A stretch of 64,000 nt of DNA, from NCBI RefSeq assembly GCF_003284975.1, contig NZ_QMEU01000005.1, forward strand, positions 62,001-126,000, written 5' to 3'. Shown here in pieces: positions 50,016 to 60,446 of this stretch (its first letter is position 1; each line of letters begins with the position of its first letter). This DNA is from Mycobacterium colombiense. GTDB taxonomy: Bacteria; Actinomycetota; Actinomycetes; Mycobacteriales; Mycobacteriaceae. The notes beneath the pieces were generated by a model that saw nothing but the letters and a program-made list of their open reading frames with translations, was not told the DNA's origin and did no database searches. The translations under genes and the position numbers were made by a program.

Positions 50016-50864
50016 ATGTTGGACAGACTCCTCAACAGGCCGAAAACCAGCCAGGGCGCCTCGGCCGTGGTGACCGGCGCCGGCAGCGGCATCGGTGCCG
50101 CGTTCGCCATCGAACTCGGCAAGCGTGGCGGCGCGGTGGTGTGCAGTGACATCGACCAGGACGCCGCACAGCAAACGGCGGACGCGATCACCAAGCGGGG
50201 CGCCAAGGCGACCGCCATCCGTTGCGACGTATCGAGATTCGAGGACGTTCAAGCGTTGGCCGAACAGTCGCAGGCCTGGTTCGCGGCGCCACCCACGCTG
50301 GTCATCAACAACGCCGGTGTCGGCGCCGGCGGTGCGGCCATCGGCGATGCGCCGCTGGACGATTGGGAGTGGACCCTGGGAATCAATCTGTGGGGGCCCA
50401 TCCACGGCTGCCACGTATTCGCCCCGATCCTGCGCGAGGCCGAGCGGGTACGCGCCCCCCGCGGCATCATCAACGTGGCCTCAGCCGCGGCGTTCGGAGC
50501 GGCGCCCGGCATGGCCGCCTACAACGTCAGCAAGGCCGGTGTGCTCTCGCTCTCGGAAACCCTTTCCGCCGAACTGGCCGGCACGCCGGTGCGGGTCACG
50601 GTGCTGTGCCCCACCTTCGTCAAGACGAACATCCTCGAATCCGGCCGAATCAGCGAGCAATCCAGCGAACTGGCCGCAAAACTGATGCGCTGGACCGGAC
50701 TATCCGCCGAGAAGGTCGCCCGGGACTGCCTGGACGCTCACGACCGCGGCGAACTGTACTGCATGCCGCAATTCGACGCCAAGATCGGCTGGAACATCAA
50801 ACGGCTTGCCCCACAGACCTATACGCGTGCGACCGGCCTGGTGTCCCGCATTAACCTGCCCTGA
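50016..50864 (+). CDS. SDR family oxidoreductase
   Basis: The 282-residue SDR has VTGAGSGIGAA near 21-31, NNAGVG near 98, a catalytic Ser in NVASAAAFG and YNVSKAG (Tyr-x3-Lys) near 168. The C-terminal ~40 residues form an extension like that in the mymA-operon SDR (SadH type). Paired with a Baeyer-Villiger-type monooxygenase, it would turn an alcohol into the ketone that the monooxygenase converts to an ester, which the LipR-like hydrolase could then cleave. Confidence 0.92.
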   Translation: MLDRLLNRPKTSQGASAVVTGAGSGIGAAFAIELGKRGGAVVCSDIDQDAAQQTADAITKRGAKATAIRCDVSRFEDVQALAEQSQAWFAAPPTLVINNAGVGAGGAAIGDAPLDDWEWTLGINLWGPIHGCHVFAPILREAERVRAPRGIINVASAAAFGAAPGMAAYNVSKAGVLSLSETLSAELAGTPVRVTVLCPTFVKTNILESGRISEQSSELAAKLMRWTGLSAEKVARDCLDAHDRGELYCMPQFDAKIGWNIKRLAPQTYTRATGLVSRINLP

Positions 50865-50888
50865 TCACCGAACGAAAAGGAGCTCCCG

Positions 50889-51809
50889 ATGGCCATCGAC
50901 ATGGAAGCCATGCTTGCCAAGATCAAAGACCGTCAGTGGGCACTCGCCGACATCGACTGGGATGCGCCCGGCGCCGAACTGATCAGTGACGAACAGCGGC
51001 CACAACTCAAGGCTTTCATGGCCGACCTGTGCTGGATCGAGAACATCGGCGCCAGGGGCTTCGCGGCACTGGCGAAGAAGGCACCCACACCGACCATCGC
51101 CGAGATCTATCGCTACTTCCACGCCGAGGAGCAGCGCCACGCCAACGCCGAACTGGCGCTGATGAAACGCTGGGGCATGCTCGAAGACGGCGAGATCCCC
51201 GAGCCGAACGTGAACATACGACTGGCGATCGACTGGTTGGACCGCTGGGCCGACGACATGCCGCTGTCCCTGCTGGGCACCGTCATTCCGATGCTCGAAG
51301 TCGCACTGGACGGTGCCCTGTTGAAATTCCTCCTCGACGAGGTGCACGACCCGCTTTGCCACCAGGTTTTCGAGAAGATCAACAATGACGAATCGCGCCA
51401 TCTGGTCGTCGATTTCGAAGTTCTCGACATGATCGGACACGCGAAGATCCGACGGTTGCTGATCGACTTCGTCGGCCACAATGCCACTCCGGGCCTCATC
51501 ATCGGTGCGATCATGGGCGCGCCGCTGATCAACAGGATCCGCAACGAGATCACCGCGATGGGCATGGAGCCAGAACGCCTCTACCGGGCCGTAAAACGAT
51601 TCAAAGAGCTTGGTGACCGCGGCGAAAGCACCAGGCGGGTACCGACTTACCGTTTCCTGAGGCGCTACGCCGGAGTGGTCACCAACCCACGCCACCCGTA
51701 CCACCTGCTGGCGAACTCGATGGTATGGCTTTCCGACCGATACCCGCGGCCGCTGCTGCCGTCGGTACCCACCTGGGTCGGCGAACTGACCCACGAGCCG
51801 GCGGCATGA
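50889..51809 (+). CDS. Ferritin-like di-iron protein
   Basis: The 306-residue helical protein has a four-helix-bundle metal pattern: Glu in CWIENIG, EEQRH in YRYFHAEEQRHANAE, Glu in PMLEVALDG and DESRH in INNDESRHLVVD. Two E-x-x-H motifs plus extra Glu are the ligands of a carboxylate-bridged di-iron centre. Relatives include metal-dependent hydrolases/oxygenases of the ferritin-like superfamily. No function is established; it may be an oxygenase, decarboxylase or reductase working with the monooxygenase whose ATG overlaps its stop (ATGA). Confidence 0.78.
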   Translation: MAIDMEAMLAKIKDRQWALADIDWDAPGAELISDEQRPQLKAFMADLCWIENIGARGFAALAKKAPTPTIAEIYRYFHAEEQRHANAELALMKRWGMLEDGEIPEPNVNIRLAIDWLDRWADDMPLSLLGTVIPMLEVALDGALLKFLLDEVHDPLCHQVFEKINNDESRHLVVDFEVLDMIGHAKIRRLLIDFVGHNATPGLIIGAIMGAPLINRIRNEITAMGMEPERLYRAVKRFKELGDRGESTRRVPTYRFLRRYAGVVTNPRHPYHLLANSMVWLSDRYPRPLLPSVPTWVGELTHEPAA

Positions 51810-53308
51810 CCGTGGCAAACAACCGCGCCCACGCGGCGCTCATCATCGGGGCAGGCTTCACCGGACTGGGCGCGGCCATCCGCCTGGCCGAGGCCGGCGT
51901 CGACGACGTCGTGCTGCTCGAGCGCGCCGACCGCGTCGGCGGGACCTGGCGCGACACAACGTATCCCGGCGCCAGCTGCGACGTCCCGTCGCTGCTCTAC
52001 TCCTACTCCTTCGTCAAGAACCCGACCTGGTCACGCACCTACTCACCCGCCCCCGAGATCTACCGGCACCTCGAGGAGATGGCGAACAGGTTCGACATCC
52101 GCAGCCGCATCAGGTTCGGCCACGAAGTCAAGGACTTGACCTTCGACGACGAAGCCGGCATCTGGACTGCGACCACCAAGAACCGCAAGAGGTTTCGCGC
52201 GCGCACCGTCGTGCTCGCCTCGGGTCCCTTGTCCGACGTCAGTTTCCCCGACATCCGGGGCCTGGACAGCTACCGCGGACACAAGATTCACAGCGCACGC
52301 TGGGATCACGACTACGACTTCGCCGGCAAGCGGGTCGCGGTCATCGGTACCGGCGCCAGCGCCATCCAGATCATCCCCGAGCTGGTCAAGCGGGCCGGAT
52401 TCGTCAAGGTCTTTCAGCGCACACCGTGCTGGGTATTGCCACGCTTGGACGTAGCCACCCCGCCGGCCGTGCAGTCGTTGTTCACCAAACTCCCTGCTAC
52501 CCAACAGCTTGCGCGCCAGGCACTGTACTGGGGCCACGAGGCAAGCGCCACGGCCCTGGTGTGGGACACACCGCTGACGTCGCTGGTCGCCCGGCTTGGC
52601 CGGGCCCACCTGCGCGCCCAGGTGAAGGATCCTTGGCTGCGCCGCCAGCTGACACCGGACTTCCGGCCGGGCTGCAAGCGCATGCTGGTGTCCAGCGACT
52701 ACTACCCTGCGCTGCAACGCCACAACTGCAAGCTCATCGACTGGCCGATCGCCACGGTGAGCCCCGTCGGCATTCGCACCAGCGACGGCATCGAGCACCC
52801 CCTCGACTGCATCGTCTTCGCCACCGGGTACGACGTACATCTCACCGGTCCACCCTTTCCGGTCACCGGGCTCGGCGGTCGCTCGCTGGCCGCCGAGTGG
52901 GCCGACGGCGCACAGGCTTACAAGAGTATCAACGTGCACGGGTATCCGAACCTGTTCGTCATGACCGGTCCCAACTCCGGACCGGGCCACAACTCGCTGC
53001 TGGTCTACATCGAGGGTCAGCTCGACTACGCCGTGCGCGGCATCACCACCATCCTCAACGACGACCTGCGTTATCTCGACGTGCGTGACGAGGTCCAGCG
53101 TCGGCACAACGAGGACCTTCAGCGCCGGCTCACCAAGACGACCTGGATGTCGGGGTGCCGCAGTTGGTACCTCACGAAGGACGGATTCAATGGGTCGATG
53201 TACCCCGGTTTCGCGACGCAGTATCTTCGCCAGATGAGGGATTTCCGATACGAGGACTACCAGGCGGTGGCACGCCGCGCCCAGACCCAGGCCACCGCGT
53301 CGGCCTGA
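51806..53308 (+). CDS. Flavin-containing / Baeyer-Villiger-type monooxygenase
   Basis: The 500-residue protein has two Rossmann motifs, IIGAGFTGLGAA near residue 12 and VIGTGASAIQI near 175, with the linker YRGHKIHSARWD near 155, a form of the Baeyer-Villiger fingerprint F-x-G-x-x-x-H-x-x-x-W. GGTWRDTTYPGASCDVPS near 42-60 is typical of mycobacterial BVMOs. It inserts oxygen into ketones (or oxidises S/N) using NADPH and FAD. ATG 51806 overlaps the di-iron gene stop. It likely works with the SDR and hydrolase of the operon. Confidence 0.92.
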   Translation: MTVANNRAHAALIIGAGFTGLGAAIRLAEAGVDDVVLLERADRVGGTWRDTTYPGASCDVPSLLYSYSFVKNPTWSRTYSPAPEIYRHLEEMANRFDIRSRIRFGHEVKDLTFDDEAGIWTATTKNRKRFRARTVVLASGPLSDVSFPDIRGLDSYRGHKIHSARWDHDYDFAGKRVAVIGTGASAIQIIPELVKRAGFVKVFQRTPCWVLPRLDVATPPAVQSLFTKLPATQQLARQALYWGHEASATALVWDTPLTSLVARLGRAHLRAQVKDPWLRRQLTPDFRPGCKRMLVSSDYYPALQRHNCKLIDWPIATVSPVGIRTSDGIEHPLDCIVFATGYDVHLTGPPFPVTGLGGRSLAAEWADGAQAYKSINVHGYPNLFVMTGPNSGPGHNSLLVYIEGQLDYAVRGITTILNDDLRYLDVRDEVQRRHNEDLQRRLTKTTWMSGCRSWYLTKDGFNGSMYPGFATQYLRQMRDFRYEDYQAVARRAQTQATASA

Positions 53309-53321
53309 GGGCCGCACTGAC

Positions 53322-54236
53322 ATGGCCACCGAGCGCGCACCGCGGCCCGAACCCGGCACCATCGCCGGCGTGCTGCACAACGTGCGGCGCGCACCCAAGC
53401 GCGTGCGGCGCCAATCGCGGGAATACCGCCAACTCATCGAGGGCGCGGTGTCCCAGCTGTTCGAATCCGCCGTCCGGCAGCCGCACGGCGACGCGAACTC
53501 CGGTGAGTACCGCATCGACGACCTAGCCAGGCTGGCCGGCACCACCACCCGCAACATCCGCGTCTACCGTGACCGCGGGTTGCTGCCGCCCCCGCTGCGG
53601 GTGGGGCGCATCGCCCTGTTCAACGACACCCACTTGACCCGGCTGCGGCTCATCACCTCGATGCTCGACCGCGGATACAACATCGCGCACGTGCGAGAAA
53701 TGCTGAGCGCGTGGGAGGAAGGCAAGAACCTCGGCGACGTGCTGGGTCTGGAAACCGCCATCGTCGGCACCTGGACGACGGAGAAGCCGGAAACCGTGTC
53801 GCTGGCCGACGCGCAGCGACTGGTCGACGACGCCGATGCGTTCGAGCGCCTGGTGGCGCTTCAGGTGATCCGGATCGATGGGACGCAGGCCACCATCACC
53901 CGCCCGAAACTCATCGAGGCGTTCAACGAAATCCGCGGCTACGGCGTCAAATTGGACAAGCTCATCGACCTACACGAACAGATCGTCCCCGAGATCGACA
54001 AGATCAGCGACATGCTGGTGCGCGCCGGCGCCGAACACGTGCTCGACCGCATCAAGCCCGGCGAACCGCTACCGGCCGACGCCGAAATCGCCGAGCTGAT
54101 CACCATGTTGGTGCGCTTCCGCACGCAAGCGGTCGCGACCGTCACCGCCACACTCGCATCCTCGATCGAATCCAACATCGAGTCGCTCGTCGGCCGCATT
54201 TTGGCCGATTACCTCGAATCGGGCTCGTCGGTCTGA
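53322..54236 (+). CDS. MerR-family regulator with long effector domain
   Basis: The 304-residue protein has a 60-residue basic N-terminal extension, then a MerR DNA-binding domain: EYRIDDLARLAGTTTRNIRVYRDRGLLPPPLRVGRIALFNDTHLTRLRLITSML (about 62-115). A long C-terminal helical region follows (residues 140-300). It is 13 bp after the monooxygenase and would be the operon's own regulator. The ligand is unknown; no cysteine metal site is visible. Confidence 0.88.
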   Translation: MATERAPRPEPGTIAGVLHNVRRAPKRVRRQSREYRQLIEGAVSQLFESAVRQPHGDANSGEYRIDDLARLAGTTTRNIRVYRDRGLLPPPLRVGRIALFNDTHLTRLRLITSMLDRGYNIAHVREMLSAWEEGKNLGDVLGLETAIVGTWTTEKPETVSLADAQRLVDDADAFERLVALQVIRIDGTQATITRPKLIEAFNEIRGYGVKLDKLIDLHEQIVPEIDKISDMLVRAGAEHVLDRIKPGEPLPADAEIAELITMLVRFRTQAVATVTATLASSIESNIESLVGRILADYLESGSSV

Positions 54237-54289
54237 CACTGTTCGCGCGCACCTCGGGCCGAGCGCGCGATCACCGTCGCGCCAGAATC

Positions 54290-54892
54290 TCAGTGACGGT
54301 CCTCGGGCCCTCTAGCGGCTTCATCGATCAAAATCGCCGCGGCTGATTGCGCGTAAACCATCGGCGCGGTGTCGTTGAGTGTGGTCGCTAACGCAACTGC
54401 TCCCTCGAAGAGCACCGCGAGCTGATTACCAAGTAAGGACGCGTCGTTGACTCCTACTTCGGCGCAGGTATCAATCAAACGCGCGATGAAGGCGTCTTTG
54501 TGGGCGCGGACGATGCCATGTACCTCCGGCAACTTTCCGGCCGCCTCGACAGCGGCATTGTGGTATGGACACCCGCGAACGAGTTTCTCTTTCCCGCGCT
54601 CGAACACCGCCAGCAACCGGTCCCGCGGCGCGAGCCCTGGCTTGTCGAGCGCCCGCTCTCGGGGCACCGCCCGGTTGGCATCGGCATCGCGCAGATATGC
54701 CGCAACAATGTCCTCTTTGCTTGAAAAGTGTTTGTATAGAGTTCTTTTGGACACATGTGCATGCTCGGCGAGCTGGTCGACTCCCGTCGCGTGGATGCCG
54801 TCGCGGTAGAAAAGCACTCGCGCGGAGGCCACTATCCGATCGCGGGCCCCGCGCCCGCCGCGATCGAAGGCCACTCGCGAGGCTCGGTCCAT
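54290..54892 (-). CDS. TetR-family regulator
   Basis: The 200-residue TetR protein has ARDRIVASARVLFYRDGIHATGVDQLAEHAHVSKRTLYKHFSSKEDIV as DNA-binding domain (about 15-62). The effector part has RGCPYHNAAVEA, the C-P motif typical of TetR_C_33/AcrR-like regulators related to QacR-type stress responses. ATG 54892 is chosen over the long open frame (to 55063), which would cross the operators. Divergent from the NmrA-like gene at 55057, the likely target. Confidence 0.9.
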   Translation of the reverse strand: MDRASRVAFDRGGRGARDRIVASARVLFYRDGIHATGVDQLAEHAHVSKRTLYKHFSSKEDIVAAYLRDADANRAVPRERALDKPGLAPRDRLLAVFERGKEKLVRGCPYHNAAVEAAGKLPEVHGIVRAHKDAFIARLIDTCAEVGVNDASLLGNQLAVLFEGAVALATTLNDTAPMVYAQSAAAILIDEAARGPEDRH

Positions 54893-54909
54893 ACTCTTCA
54901 CAACCGCAA

Positions 54910-54981
54910 GTATACCGAACTGTTTACATCCGGAGCGCTGCGCGGTAACGTCGACACAACAAAGTAAACAGGTCGGTATAC
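54910..54981. promoter_or_regulatory. 18-bp inverted repeat GTATACCG...GTTTAC / GTAAAC...CGGTATAC
   Basis: Two inversely oriented 18-bp elements, 54910-54927 and 54964-54981, match at 17 of 18 positions. Each starts or ends with GTATACCG; a further GTATACCG half lies at 55023-55030. They fill the TetR/NmrA-like divergent promoter. Confidence 0.75.
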
Positions 54982-55056
54982 ATTCGTGGCGATCATCGTC
55001 CGCGGTGAGGTGACGGATCCCTGTATACCGTCGCGATCGAAGGGAAGTGGTTCGGC

Positions 55057-55983
55057 ATGCCAAGCGATGGGTTGTTTCTTATCACCGCGGCGACCGGGAA
55101 GACGGGCATGCCCGCCGCTGCAGCTCTGATTGAGCGTGGACTGCGTGTCCGAGCGTTGGTGCATCGTCTTGATGAACGAACTGATCAGCTCACCGCCTTG
55201 GGTGCGGAAATCGTGCAGGGCGATCTGCTCGATTTAGATGACGTCAGTTCGGCTCTCGCAGGCGTCGATGGCGCGTATTTCTGTTTCCCTATCGATCCCG
55301 GCCGGTTGCTGGAGGCGACGGTCATCTTCGCCCAGGCTGCCACCGAGGCCGGCGTCCGCTCGGTCGTTAACATGTCCCAAATATCGGCCCGCCGCCACGC
55401 CACCAGTCACGCGGCACGCCAACACTGGCTGGCGGAGCGGTTGTTGGATCGCACCACATTCATCACCACCCACATCCGGCCGACGTTCTTCGCTGAATGG
55501 CTGACAATGCAGTGGTCACGGCGCAACGACGAAGCAGTGCTACGACTACCGTTCGGCGCCGGACGTCATGCACCGATAGCTGCGGCCGATCAAGGACGCT
55601 TCGTCGCCTCCGTCCTCGCTAACCCCGAACCGCACAACCGTCAGATCTACCCGTTGTGCGGACCAGTCGAATTGAACCACTACGAGATCGCCGACAAGCT
55701 TTCTGGGTTACTCGAAATCCCAGTCCGCTACCAGCCGGTCGAGATCCCCGAATTCGCCGCGGCATTGAAATCTCAAGGCCGCAGCCCGTTTCTGGTGCAG
55801 CACCTCAGCAGCGTCGCCCAGGACTACCGCGACGGCATCTTCGCCGGCGCCAACAACCTCATTGAGGTCGTCACCGGCACGCCGGCGATGACCGTCGAAG
55901 AGTTCGCGCGGGCCAACAGGACGGCTTTTGACGGCCCGGGCCTCGCCGGTCGTCTAGGCGAGGCACAGGCCAAGGCGAACTGA
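55057..55983 (+). CDS. NmrA-family NAD(P)-binding protein
   Basis: The 308-residue protein has LITAATGKTGMPAAAALIERGLRVRALVHR (GxxGxxG with basic residues for NADP), GDLLDLDDVSSALAGVDGAYF and a C-terminal domain as in quinone-oxidoreductase-2-like and NmrA proteins. It is a reductase or redox-sensing regulator. ATG 55057 has GAAGGGAAG upstream. The next gene (DUF899) follows after 69 bp and may be in the same unit. Confidence 0.88.
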   Translation: MPSDGLFLITAATGKTGMPAAAALIERGLRVRALVHRLDERTDQLTALGAEIVQGDLLDLDDVSSALAGVDGAYFCFPIDPGRLLEATVIFAQAATEAGVRSVVNMSQISARRHATSHAARQHWLAERLLDRTTFITTHIRPTFFAEWLTMQWSRRNDEAVLRLPFGAGRHAPIAAADQGRFVASVLANPEPHNRQIYPLCGPVELNHYEIADKLSGLLEIPVRYQPVEIPEFAAALKSQGRSPFLVQHLSSVAQDYRDGIFAGANNLIEVVTGTPAMTVEEFARANRTAFDGPGLAGRLGEAQAKAN

Positions 55984-56052
55984 CGTTGGCGAGCAGTGCT
56001 TGCACCGCGTCCGCCACGGCGATGTAAACCGCATAGCAAGAAAGGACGAGAC

Positions 56053-56823
56053 ATGGCACCCAAGGGCAGTCCACGCGATATGAATGCGTGGCGGAATACG
56101 CTGCGCGACAGCAACATCAAGTTCCCGGGTGAATCGGCTGAGTACCGGCGCGCTCGCAATCAGTTGTTGGAGACAGAAGATGCGCTACGGCGGCTCAGCG
56201 AACAAGTCGCCGCCCAGCGCCGGGCGCTTCCGGTGGGCGGTCTGCTGGCAGAGGACTACGTTTTCGAGTCCGCGGCCGATGGGAGCAGAATCAGGTTCTC
56301 GGAGTTGTTCGCGCCGGGTAAAGACACGCTGGTCATCTACCACATGATGTTCCCGCGTTGGTCCAGAGACGCACGCGCGGGGGCTGCCGGAGGTCAAACG
56401 GCGTTGCTGCCGCTTGCCGAACAACCTTGCCCGTCATGCACTTCGGTCGTTGACGGCCTCAACGGTCCGGCCACACATATCGCCGACCGGGTGAACCTCA
56501 TCGTGGTCGCCAAGACAGATCCCGCTCGCCTGGGCAGCTATGCGCAGGAACGCGGCTGGCACAACGTGCGGCTGCTGTCTTCGCGCAACAATACCTTCAA
56601 CCGCGACTATCACGGCGAAACGCCCGACGGCGAACAGCTCCCGGTGCTCAACGTGTTTTCACGCGACGAAGACGGAATCCGCCACCGCTGGTCGAGTGAG
56701 CTGACGTTTGTGCGTGGCGACAATAGCCCCATCGACCCCATCTGGCCGATCTTTGGCCTTTTGGACCTCACTCCCAACGGGCGCGGAGAAACAGCTACCT
56801 ACCCGTCATTGCAATACGAATAG
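56053..56823 (+). CDS. DUF899 thioredoxin-like protein
   Basis: The 256-residue protein matches the DUF899 family: LPVGGLLAEDYVFESAADGSRIRFSELFAPGKDTLVIYHMMF, then CPSCTSVVDGLNGPATHIADRVNLIVVAKTD, with the C-P-S-C motif in place of a thioredoxin CxxC. The fold is a thioredoxin-like sandwich, and the members are often near regulators of oxidative or antibiotic stress. ATG 56053 has AAAGGA about 8 bases upstream. Function unproven. Confidence 0.88.
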   Translation: MAPKGSPRDMNAWRNTLRDSNIKFPGESAEYRRARNQLLETEDALRRLSEQVAAQRRALPVGGLLAEDYVFESAADGSRIRFSELFAPGKDTLVIYHMMFPRWSRDARAGAAGGQTALLPLAEQPCPSCTSVVDGLNGPATHIADRVNLIVVAKTDPARLGSYAQERGWHNVRLLSSRNNTFNRDYHGETPDGEQLPVLNVFSRDEDGIRHRWSSELTFVRGDNSPIDPIWPIFGLLDLTPNGRGETATYPSLQYE

Positions 56824-56994
56824 AAGACAGGCTTTGACGGCCTTCATGGCTATCGAACAGCGGGCAGACCACGGTCGCCGGTCTCCAAGATGGCACGCGA
56901 GCGAACCGGGCAAATAAGGCCGAAAGTCCGTACGGCACCAATCGTGACGCAGAAAGCACCGCGCGGCCGGCCGATCGGGATTACCGATTAAAAG

Positions 56995-58372
<1,378 letters not shown>

Positions 58373-58696
58373 GTAGCTGTGCGCAACCGCTCCCGCCAAG
58401 TGGCCCCGCGATTGCCCCGTTCAGCTAAAACTCCCGCGGAGTTAAAGCCTCGGCCGGCCCGCGGCCGAGGGGCCGTGCATGGCGAGATGCCGGTGCCCGC
58501 GACCCGTTCACGCAGCTAGAGCCATGCAAGCGACGCCGCCGGGGTGCCGACCATGCGTGCCCCTGTGACGATCGCCCCTCCAAAGGTTTCCCAAGCGTTT
58601 ACGTCGCGGCCGCACAAGATGTCGCTGCGCCAGCCAGACTTTTCCTAGCGCGCGCACTGTCGCCGGAGCCCGCATCCGCCGGATCGGAGGAACACG
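58373..58696. other. mbtI to small-ORF intergenic region
   Basis: Apart from the 9-bp-stem hairpin at 58448-58470 no gene or repeat is recognised. It must hold the start region for the rightward small ORF. Confidence 0.4.
58448..58470. terminator. Strong GC hairpin without U-tract
   Basis: CCTCGGCCG-GCCCG-CGGCCGAGG forms a perfect 9-bp stem with a five-base loop. No run of T follows on either strand. It may be a mycobacterial-type terminator, an mRNA stem, or a protein site. Confidence 0.4.
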
Positions 58697-58909
58697 ATGT
58701 TCATCATTCGGCTTTTCAACGGCGAGGAAGTGCATGCGAGCGAAGGCGACGAGCTCGAAATCAATCCACAAACCGGGGTGCTTTCGGTTTCCCGGGTCGA
58801 CGGCTTCGAGGAAATAACCACGCATTACTCGCCGTCGGCGTGGCTTTCGGTGACGCACCGTAAAAAGGGGGTCGGCGCGCGACCCTCGCTCGTCCCGTCG
58901 GCGCGTTGA
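58697..58909 (+). CDS. Small conserved-looking protein, function unknown
   Basis: This 70-residue ORF has a very good ribosome site (GGAGG, 6 bases before ATG 58697). Sequence: FIIRLFNGEEVHASEGDELEINPQTGVLSVSRVDGFEEITTHYSPSAW, a compact all-beta pattern with regularly placed Gly and acidic residues. I recall similar small mycobacterial proteins but cannot assign a function. It lies between mbtI and the bicarbonate transporter, with no partner visible. Confidence 0.65.
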   Translation: MFIIRLFNGEEVHASEGDELEINPQTGVLSVSRVDGFEEITTHYSPSAWLSVTHRKKGVGARPSLVPSAR

Positions 58910-59187
58910 GCCGAATTTGACTACACAGTAAACACACAGCACCTTCACACCAAACTCGCGGCCGACGCTGTACCCTCGCGCGCGCGTTTCCGCCCCGCCG
59001 ATTTCGCCGTGAGCAGCAGTTTTGCCGGTTATCAACAGCGTCGCGACACGACGCCGCCCTGTGTGCTTTCAAGTGGCGACGAGTTGGCGGCGGGGATAAA
59101 TTCTTCACGGTCGTCGGGATGTTTCGTGGTTGCTCCGCTTGCGGACGGTGCTTCCCCAGATCAGCGCTTAAACCAACGGAGGCATCG

Positions 59188-60429
59188 ATGCTGCAAGAGT
59201 TCTGGCACAACTTCACCCATAACCTGTTCAAGCCGCTACTGCTGTTCTTTTACTTCGGATTTCTGATTCCCATCCTGAAGGTGCGGTTCGAATTCCCCTA
59301 CGTCATCTATCAGGGATTGACGATGTACCTGTTGCTGGCCATCGGCTGGCACGGCGGGGAAGAGCTCGCCCAGGTCAGCGCGTCCAGCGTCGGGGCCATC
59401 CTGGGCTTCATGGTGTTGGGCTTCGTGCTGAACTGTCTGATCGGCGGGCTGGCCTATTTGGGGCTCAGCCGCCTGAAATCGCTACGCAAAGTCGACCGCG
59501 CGACCATCGCCGGCTATTACGGGTCTGACTCGGCGGGAACCTTCGCCACTTGCGTGGCCGTCCTGGCCGCGGTGAATATCGCTTTCAACGCCTATATGCC
59601 GGTGATGTTGGCCGTCATGGAGATTCCGGGCTGCCTGGTGGCGCTGTATTTCGTTGCGCGACTGCGCCACCGGGGCATGGACTCCACCGGCTATATGCCC
59701 GACGAGGCAGGCTACACACCGCCGGTCAAGGTCGGGGTCGGCCCGGGCACCGCCGCGCGCCCTCCTCACGGCCAGAGCCTGGAGAGCCAGGAGGAAGCGG
59801 CCATCGAGCAGGAGCTGGAGCTCTCGCTGGAAAAGCTGGAGCATCCGGATTGGGAGCCCGACCAGAGCCCGCCGCGCCCGAAGGGCAAGCGGGTGCCCAT
59901 CTTCTCCCGGGAGCTGTTTCAGGAAGTCTTCCTCAATCCCGGCCTCGTCCTTCTGATGGGGGGCATCATCATCGGTCTGGTCAGTGGGCTGCAGGGACAG
60001 AAGGTCGTGGCTGACGACGACAAATTCTTCGTGATGGCCTTCCAGGGCGTGCTGTGTCTATTCCTGCTCGAGATGGGCATGACGGCGTCGCGCAAACTGA
60101 AGGACCTTCGCACTGCGGGACCCGGATTCATCGTGTTCGGCCTGGTGGCCCCGAATGTCTTTGCGACGCTGGGCATTATCGTCGCCTGCAGCTACGCATC
60201 GCTGACCCACACCGATTTCAAGACCGGGACCTACGTGCTGTTCGCGGTCCTCTGCGGTGCGGCCTCCTACATCGCCGTCCCCGCGGTCCAGCGTCTGGCG
60301 ATCCCGGAGGCCAGCCCGACGCTGCCGCTGGCCGCCTCACTGGGTCTGACGTTCTCCTACAACGTCACCGTGGGCATCCCGCTCTACATCGAGATCGCCC
60401 GCGTCTTCGAGCGCTGGTTCGGGGTCTGA
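59188..60429 (+). CDS. Sodium-dependent bicarbonate transporter family (SbtA-like), Rv2387 orthologue
   Basis: The 413-residue membrane protein has about ten hydrophobic segments in two halves: LLLFFYFGFLIPILKV, VIYQGLTMYLLLAIGW, ...SVGAILGFMVLGFVLNCLIGGL, and in the second half PGLVLLMGGIIIGLVSGL, FQGVLCLFLLEMGMTASRKL, FIVFGLVAPNVFATLGIIVAC, YVLFAVLCGAASYIAVPAVQR. The halves are separated by a long charged loop (about 180-250, rich in Glu and Pro). The GGEEL and EMGMTA segments agree with the SBT family. ATG 59188 has GGAGG upstream. Position matches Rv2387 of M. tuberculosis. Substrate assignment is by family. Confidence 0.85.
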   Translation: MLQEFWHNFTHNLFKPLLLFFYFGFLIPILKVRFEFPYVIYQGLTMYLLLAIGWHGGEELAQVSASSVGAILGFMVLGFVLNCLIGGLAYLGLSRLKSLRKVDRATIAGYYGSDSAGTFATCVAVLAAVNIAFNAYMPVMLAVMEIPGCLVALYFVARLRHRGMDSTGYMPDEAGYTPPVKVGVGPGTAARPPHGQSLESQEEAAIEQELELSLEKLEHPDWEPDQSPPRPKGKRVPIFSRELFQEVFLNPGLVLLMGGIIIGLVSGLQGQKVVADDDKFFVMAFQGVLCLFLLEMGMTASRKLKDLRTAGPGFIVFGLVAPNVFATLGIIVACSYASLTHTDFKTGTYVLFAVLCGAASYIAVPAVQRLAIPEASPTLPLAASLGLTFSYNVTVGIPLYIEIARVFERWFGV

Positions 60430-60446
60430 CCGCGCCGACGACGCCG

